This document shows positions 58,469 to 64,000 of a stretch of 64,000 bases of DNA, one piece after another (position 1 is the stretch's first letter; each line of letters starts with the position of its first letter). The position numbers were made by a program, and so were the translations under genes. Source of the DNA: Actinobacillus porcinus (lineage in GTDB: Bacteria; Pseudomonadota; Gammaproteobacteria; Enterobacterales; Pasteurellaceae). Where the stretch lies: positions 94,627 to 158,626 of the forward strand of contig NZ_CABFKI010000006.1 of NCBI RefSeq assembly GCF_901764995.1. Direction: 5' to 3'. The notes below the pieces were generated by a model, which worked only from the letters and a program-made list of their open reading frames with translations, did not search any database and had not been told where the DNA came from.

Positions 58469-59638
58469 ATGTCAGTAATCAAAATGACCGACCTTGATCT
58501 TGCAGGTAAACGTCTTTTCATTCGCGCGGACTTAAACGTGCCGGTAAAAGATGGCAAAGTAACATCTGACGCACGTATTCGTGCTACGATCCCAACGTTA
58601 AAATTAGCGTTAGAGAAAGGCGCGAAAGTGATGGTCACTTCGCACTTAGGTCGTCCAACAGAAGGCGAGTTCAAACCGGAAGATTCATTACAACCTGTTG
58701 TTGATTACTTGAACAATGCAGGCTTTAAAGCGCGTTTAGTACAAGACTACTTAAACGGCGTTGATGTCGCTGAAGGCGAAATCGTTGTGTTAGAAAACGT
58801 TCGCGTAAACAAAGGCGAGAAGAAAAATGACGAAGAATTATCTAAAAAATACGCCGCACTTTGCGACATCTTCGTTATGGATGCATTCGGTACAGCGCAC
58901 CGCGCGCAAGCTTCAACTCACGGCGTAGCACAATTTGCACCGGTTGCTTGTGCAGGCCCATTATTAGCAGCTGAATTAGATGCGTTAGGTAAAGCATTAA
59001 AAGAACCACAACGCCCAATGTTGGCAATCGTTGGTGGTTCAAAAGTTTCAACAAAATTAACCGTATTAGATTCATTATCAAAAATCGCTGACCAATTAAT
59101 CGTGGGCGGTGGTATCGCAAATACCTTCATTGCGGCAGAAGGTCACAATGTAGGTAAATCATTATACGAAGCAGATTTAATTCCTGAAGCACAACGTTTA
59201 GCGAAAGCAACCAGCATTCCGGTGCCGGTTGATGTTCGTGTAGGTACAGAATTCTCTGAAACTGCACCGGCAACGGAAAAAGCGGTAACTGAAGTCGCAG
59301 CAGATGAATCAATCTTCGATATCGGTGATAAATCAGCGGAAGAATTAGCGAAAATCATTAAATCTGCAAAAACAATTCTTTGGAACGGCCCGGTTGGCGT
59401 ATTTGAATTCCCTAACTTCCGTAAAGGAACTGAAGTGATTTCAAACGCTATCGCTGAAGCAACGGCAAATGGCGCATTCTCAATTGCCGGTGGTGGTGAT
59501 ACATTAGCCGCAATCGACTTATTCGGTATCGCAGATAAAATTTCTTACATCTCAACAGGTGGCGGTGCATTCTTAGAATTCGTCGAAGGCAAAGTGTTAC
59601 CGGCGGTTGAAATCTTAGAAAAACGCGCAAACGGCTAA
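58469..59638 (+). CDS. pgk: Phosphoglycerate kinase
   Basis: Pgk converts 1,3-bisphosphoglycerate and ADP to 3-phosphoglycerate and ATP in glycolysis. The 389 residues include the substrate site [16 protein letters not shown] and the hinge/nucleotide residues in [26 protein letters not shown] and [13 protein letters not shown]. It matches the usual bacterial length (387 in E. coli). Codon bias is strong. The order pgk-fbaA is conserved; a palindrome-rich 97-base gap separates them. An AGAGGA ribosome site precedes the ATG. Confidence 0.99.
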   Translation: MSVIKMTDLDLAGKRLFIRADLNVPVKDGKVTSDARIRATIPTLKLALEKGAKVMVTSHLGRPTEGEFKPEDSLQPVVDYLNNAGFKARLVQDYLNGVDVAEGEIVVLENVRVNKGEKKNDEELSKKYAALCDIFVMDAFGTAHRAQASTHGVAQFAPVACAGPLLAAELDALGKALKEPQRPMLAIVGGSKVSTKLTVLDSLSKIADQLIVGGGIANTFIAAEGHNVGKSLYEADLIPEAQRLAKATSIPVPVDVRVGTEFSETAPATEKAVTEVAADESIFDIGDKSAEELAKIIKSAKTILWNGPVGVFEFPNFRKGTEVISNAIAEATANGAFSIAGGGDTLAAIDLFGIADKISYISTGGGAFLEFVEGKVLPAVEILEKRANG

Positions 59639-59644
59639 TTATCC

Positions 59645-59717
59645 TAGGGTGCGTGTCAACGCACCATTATAAACAAACAATTTTTTATTTTAACGGTGCG
59701 TTAGCAAACGCACCCTA
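59645..59717. repeat. Mirror pair of hairpins between pgk and fbaA
   Basis: GGTGCGT-GTCA-ACGCACC (59648-59665) and GGTGCGT-TAGCAA-ACGCACC (59695-59714) flank an AT-rich spacer. The outer ends TAGGGTGCGT and ACGCACCCTA are also complementary, making a 73-base nested inverted repeat. It resembles a paired REP-type element. It may set the relative amounts of pgk and fbaA mRNA. Confidence 0.75.
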
Positions 59718-59735
59718 CACAAAGGAAAAGCAAAA

Positions 59736-60815
<1,080 letters not shown>

Positions 60816-60837
60816 TTCCTAAAATTCTGTTAAAATT

Positions 60838-60871
60838 AACCGCACTTCAGTTGTTGAAGTGCGGTTTTTTA
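60838..60871 (+). terminator. Terminator after fbaA (inverted uptake signals)
   Basis: AACCGCACTTCA and TGAAGTGCGGTT form a 12-bp perfect stem around GTTG or GTT, followed by TTTT. Both arms are uptake signals. Confidence 0.85.
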
Positions 60872-60887
60872 TTATGTGGGAATGAAA

Positions 60888-62150
60888 ATGAACAAACTCA
60901 ATGCAGATATTGTTGTTAATGGGCTGATTGCGCTATTCTTTGTTTTATGTTTATCTGTTCACAGTGGATACAGCATTTCGCCAATTGCACTGTCAGTGTT
61001 CGGACTTGGCTATGTTATTTATTCCTTCTATAAAAAACAGCCATGGCAAATTTCTGCTGATGAAAAACAGCTTATTTATAGCTACGCATTTTACTGCGGA
61101 TTAATCCTGATTTCTTTTGTTGTCAATCAGGGGCGAATAAACGAATTAGAACCGCCTACGAAGATTTTTTTCTTATTAACCTTATTACCATTTTTTAGTC
61201 GATTCCCAATTAAACTTTCTACGTTACTTTATTCTATCCCTGCAGGCGGTATAGTGGCTGGCATAGTTGCTTTATTTGATCGTTTTTATTGGCATGCAGA
61301 GCAAGCTTATGCGCTTAGAATTATGCATATTCAAGGTGGCGATATAGCCATGAGTTTAGGCATGTTCTCGCTTGTTTGTGGGATCTATTTTTTTACTAAA
61401 AAACAGTCAAAATCAATGTTATTTTGTATTGCCGGTTCATTGATGGGGATGTTGGGCAGTATTTTATCCACTGCTCGTGGTGGATGGATTGGCGTGCCAT
61501 TAGTCTTAGGGGCGATTTTCTGGATTTATCGTAAACAACTTCCTAAGAAATTTTTTGTGTCACTTTTAGCTTGCTTCGTTGCAGTCATTGGCATTACGGC
61601 ATCCATTCCTAAAACGAAAATTATGGTGCGGGTTAACGAGGCAGAACAAGAAATTACAGGTTATATGAGCGACAAAAAAGGGGCTGGCTCGACTTCTATT
61701 GGCGCACGTTTTGAGATGTGGAAAAGTGCGGTTATTATGATCCAAGAAAAACCGATTTTCGGTTGGGGAAAAATGGGCGCAACGCAAGAACGTAAAGCTC
61801 ATGCAAAACAGGGATTAGTAAGTCCTGTCATTGCACAATTTAGCCATGCACATAACCAATATTTAGATGATTTTACCAAACGTGGTGTGTTAGGCTTTAT
61901 CGCGCTACTCGGTATTTTCTTGGTGCCGTTACGTTTTTTCTGGAAAAATAGCACAGCTATTCCTGAGATTAAAATTGTGGCGACTTTAGGCGTTGTGCAT
62001 GTGATTTCTTTTATGTGTTATAGTCTAAGCCAAGGGATTTTTATTCACAATTCAGGTTATTTATTTTATTTCTTCTTAGTTGTAGTGTTTTATGCTGTCA
62101 TGATGTCTTTTAAAAGGAATGTCGAATTGTGTCAAACCTCTTCCGTTTGA
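60888..62150 (+). CDS. O-antigen ligase family protein (WaaL-like)
   Basis: This 420-residue membrane protein has about ten to twelve hydrophobic segments and the Wzy_C-type region. In WaaL enzymes the domain transfers glycans onto lipid A-core. Visible features are GSILSTARGGWIGVPLVLG and the large periplasmic loop with ARFEMWKSAVIMIQEKPIFGWG. The conserved histidine is in SHAHNQYLDDFTKRGVLG. I use ATG 60888; ATG 60882 and GTG 60876 are possible. In Pasteurellaceae such genes act on lipooligosaccharide, but its acceptor here is unknown. Confidence 0.85.
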   Translation: MNKLNADIVVNGLIALFFVLCLSVHSGYSISPIALSVFGLGYVIYSFYKKQPWQISADEKQLIYSYAFYCGLILISFVVNQGRINELEPPTKIFFLLTLLPFFSRFPIKLSTLLYSIPAGGIVAGIVALFDRFYWHAEQAYALRIMHIQGGDIAMSLGMFSLVCGIYFFTKKQSKSMLFCIAGSLMGMLGSILSTARGGWIGVPLVLGAIFWIYRKQLPKKFFVSLLACFVAVIGITASIPKTKIMVRVNEAEQEITGYMSDKKGAGSTSIGARFEMWKSAVIMIQEKPIFGWGKMGATQERKAHAKQGLVSPVIAQFSHAHNQYLDDFTKRGVLGFIALLGIFLVPLRFFWKNSTAIPEIKIVATLGVVHVISFMCYSLSQGIFIHNSGYLFYFFLVVVFYAVMMSFKRNVELCQTSSV

Positions 62151-62180
62151 GCTATTAAAAATTCCATTTTCCTCTTTATC

Positions 62181-62208
62181 GTAGAGACAGGGTTAGTCCC
62201 TGTCCTAC
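62181..62208. repeat. Intergenic palindrome between the ligase and the siderophore genes
   Basis: GTAGAGACAGGG (62181-62192) and CCCTGTCCTAC (62198-62208) pair over 11 positions with one bulged A. There is no T tract on either strand. It lies between convergent genes. Confidence 0.6.
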
Positions 62209-62224
62209 AATATAAAGCAACCGG

Positions 62225-63136
62225 TTACGGTTTTGCTTTCATCACCGAACTCACTTCATCCACCATAATTTCCGTGGCTTTCAACCCACCAAAGGCTAAA
62301 TACCAATTTTGCGCATCGAGATAAATAATATGATGATTTTGTGCCGCTTTGGTTTTGTTGATAATGGCATTATTTAATACCGTTTGCGCGTTGTTGGCTT
62401 TGTCGGTAATGGCTGCGGTACGGTCAACGACTAATAAATAATCGGGATTTTTCTCAGCAATATATTCAAAACTAACGCTATTGCCGTGGGTGCTGGCAGT
62501 TAGGTTAGTATCAATTGGTGAGAAACCAAAGTTTTTATACACCATGGCATAGCGTGATTGATCACCAAAGGCACTAATTCGGCTTTCGTTAACAATGGTC
62601 ACTAACGCCGTTTTTCCTTTTGTTAACTGCGCTAATGAAGAAATTTGTTTATCTAAGCCGGCGAGTTTTTCTTCCGCTACCGCTTCTTTATCAAACACTT
62701 TTGCCAAGGCAAAAATATTCTTTTTCAGGCGACCATAATAGTCGTTGTAATCATTTTCAAGATACAACACCGGGGCAATTTCTTTTAAACGATCGAGATT
62801 TTTGACCATTCGACCTGATGCGATAATCAAATCTGGGGCGATTTCGTTGATTTTCTCAAAATTAGGTTCGGGCAAGGTTCCCATATTGGCATATTTGTCA
62901 TCGGCAAATTCGCTTAAATAGCTTGGGATTTTTCCTTTTGCGGTACCAACCACGCGATCTTTTACCCCTAATTCTCGCACGCTGTCTAAGAGTGAAAATT
63001 CTAATACCACAACACGTTGTGGGTTGTGGGGAACGCTTTGTTGCCCCGTGAATGTATCTACGGTGATATTTTCAGCTTGGGCAGTGAGCGCGAAAAATGC
63101 GGCACAAAGTGCGGTTAATTTTAATCGTTTTTTCAT
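62225..63136 (-). CDS. Iron-siderophore ABC transporter substrate-binding protein
   Basis: A periplasmic ferric-chelate binding protein of the FatB/CeuE/YclQ type. From ATG 63136 (MKKRLKLTALCAAFFALTAQA) it has 303 residues with a cleavable signal peptide and no lipobox. Two Rossmann-like lobes are joined by a long helix. Conserved segments include QRVVVLEFSLLDSVRELGV, EIAPDLIIASGRM, SFEYIAEKNPDYLLVVDR and AQNWYLAFGG near the C terminus. It follows the ATPase gene by 31 bases. The ligand (catecholate, petrobactin-like or other) cannot be told. An uptake signal lies in the signal-peptide region. Confidence 0.9.
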   Translation of the reverse strand: MKKRLKLTALCAAFFALTAQAENITVDTFTGQQSVPHNPQRVVVLEFSLLDSVRELGVKDRVVGTAKGKIPSYLSEFADDKYANMGTLPEPNFEKINEIAPDLIIASGRMVKNLDRLKEIAPVLYLENDYNDYYGRLKKNIFALAKVFDKEAVAEEKLAGLDKQISSLAQLTKGKTALVTIVNESRISAFGDQSRYAMVYKNFGFSPIDTNLTASTHGNSVSFEYIAEKNPDYLLVVDRTAAITDKANNAQTVLNNAIINKTKAAQNHHIIYLDAQNWYLAFGGLKATEIMVDEVSSVMKAKP

Positions 63137-63167
63137 AAAGTCTCCTATTGAAGATAAATTGATATTG

Positions 63168-63929
63168 TTATCGAAAATACGTAGCAATACGATGGTTATC
63201 AATCTCATAAATGGGGATAGACATATCGTAAATTTGTTCCAAAATGTCTCGTTGCATGATGTCAGCGGTTTTGCCAAATGCCGCTAATTTTCCGTTTTTC
63301 ATAGCGAGAATTTGATCCGCATAACAGGATGCAAAATTAATATCGTGAATGACAATAATCACCGTTTTTCCGAGTTCATCCACCAATTGACGCAACACTT
63401 GCATAATTTGCACCGAATGTTTCATGTCCAAATTGTTCAAGGGTTCGTCTAACAAAATGTAATCTGTATCCTGTGCCAATGTCATGGCAATATAGGCGCG
63501 TTGGCGTTGTCCGCCGCTTAATTGGTCGATGTAGCGATGACGAAATTCATTTAAGTCCATATAATGGATGGCATTGTCGATAAAAGTGCGGTCGGTTTGG
63601 GTTAAGTTTCCTTTGCTGTAAGGGAAACGTCCAAATGCCACTAATTCTTCTACGGTTAAGCGCAAGTTAATGTGATTGGATTGTTTTAAAATGGCTAATT
63701 GTTTGGCAATGTCTGAATTCTTTTTCTGATTAAGCAATTCGCCATCCAGCCAAACTTCGCCGCTTGAGCTTGGCAATAAGCGGCTCATCATGCCTAATAA
63801 TGTACTTTTACCCGCCCCATTCGGGCCAATAAATGCGGTAATTTTGCCTTGTTCAATACAAAGAGAAATCTGATCTACAACGACTTTATCGCCATAATGT
63901 TTACTCAGTTGTTTTAGTTCTATTGCCAT
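63168..63929 (-). CDS. Iron-siderophore ABC transporter ATP-binding protein
   Basis: This is the energising subunit of a ferric-siderophore importer (FepC/YclP class). The 253 residues contain Walker A GPNGAGKSTLLG (about 33-44), a Q-loop (AILKQSNHINLRL), the signature LSGGQRQRAYIAM and Walker B DYILLDEPLNNLD, followed by the H-loop VIIVIHDINFA. The start follows an AAGGAGT Shine-Dalgarno. Order ATPase then binding protein suggests the permease genes lie upstream beyond position 64000, as in yclNOPQ. An uptake signal is present within the gene. Confidence 0.95.
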   Translation of the reverse strand: MAIELKQLSKHYGDKVVVDQISLCIEQGKITAFIGPNGAGKSTLLGMMSRLLPSSSGEVWLDGELLNQKKNSDIAKQLAILKQSNHINLRLTVEELVAFGRFPYSKGNLTQTDRTFIDNAIHYMDLNEFRHRYIDQLSGGQRQRAYIAMTLAQDTDYILLDEPLNNLDMKHSVQIMQVLRQLVDELGKTVIIVIHDINFASCYADQILAMKNGKLAAFGKTADIMQRDILEQIYDMSIPIYEIDNHRIATYFR

Positions 63930-64000
63930 TTTTTACTCCTTGAATTGTCAAACCAAGTGCAACGATTTTTTGAAGTAAACTTCATAAGGTGTTTTCCAAC

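Noticed and set aside
62150..62224. Possible terminator for the ligase and siderophore genes
   Set aside because: The hairpin at 62181-62208 is strong but has no T tract on either strand, so I list it as a palindrome only.
63948..64000. C-terminal end of a permease gene on the minus strand
   Set aside because: One frame is open from the edge to a stop at 63948-63950 (ending KKSLHLV), and a permease is expected upstream of the ATPase. With 16 codons I cannot support the identity.

Overview
The window is a stretch of core chromosome from a gammaproteobacterium of the family Pasteurellaceae. The main evidence is the DNA uptake signal core AAGTGCGGT (or its complement ACCGCACTT), which I count roughly fifty times on both strands where chance predicts less than one. 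This is the Haemophilus influenzae-type uptake signal rather than the Actinobacillus pleuropneumoniae type. A comABCDE competence operon and gene orders shared with H. influenzae and E. coli agree with this. Aggregatibacter or a close Haemophilus relative is my best guess; the genus is inference. I see no prophage, insertion sequence, integrase or CRISPR array.

Layout. 1-7485 (minus strand): the cell-wall elongation and lipoate cluster rsfS-rlmH-mrdA-mrdB-rlpA-dacA-ybeD-lipB-lipA (lipA cut by the window edge). 7551-11064 (minus): rlmJ and mrcA. 11182-14843 (plus): the comABCDE type IV pilus and DNA-uptake operon, divergent from mrcA and lacking comF. Then pfkA, rep and a tRNA-Ser/Arg/Arg cluster. 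18635-20311: a yqaB-like HAD phosphatase, a hexapeptide acetyltransferase and yqaA. 20511-22207: luxS and purT. 22276-24728 (minus): hemN, a DUF2489 protein and yihI. 25096-34804: rplJL-rpoBC with long structured leaders. 35094-37299 (minus): radC, rpmBG and mutM. 37508-40769: coaBC-dut-slmA-yheU-crp. 40854-44448 (minus): recF-dnaN-dnaA, divergent from rpmH-rnpA-yidD-yidC-mnmE. 48669-52971: murJ, rpsT, ytjB/serB and yajQ. 53197-54434: a small accessory island of three unrecognised genes, two of them tandem secreted paralogues. 54503-57513: pssA, yfiF, a zinc-ribbon protein and a ferredoxin. Then an RNase T2, pgk-fbaA, a WaaL-type ligase, and the distal end of a siderophore ABC transporter operon.

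Functionally the window joins peptidoglycan synthesis (PBP2, RodA, PBP5, PBP1A, MurJ), transcription and translation machinery, replication initiation and clamp, central glycolysis (PfkA, Pgk, FbaA), competence (ComA-E with the CRP regulator at 40104) and iron uptake.

The most interesting unannotated signals are non-coding. A divergent small RNA candidate lies upstream of luxS, in the position and with the sigmaE-like promoter that E. coli MicA has. A promoter followed within about 50 bases by an intrinsic terminator lies in the rplL-rpoB gap. Structured leaders precede rpsT and rpmB. A family of compound palindromes has changing but still complementary stems. The tandem secreted paralogues at 53445-54434 are the best candidate for a new protein family.
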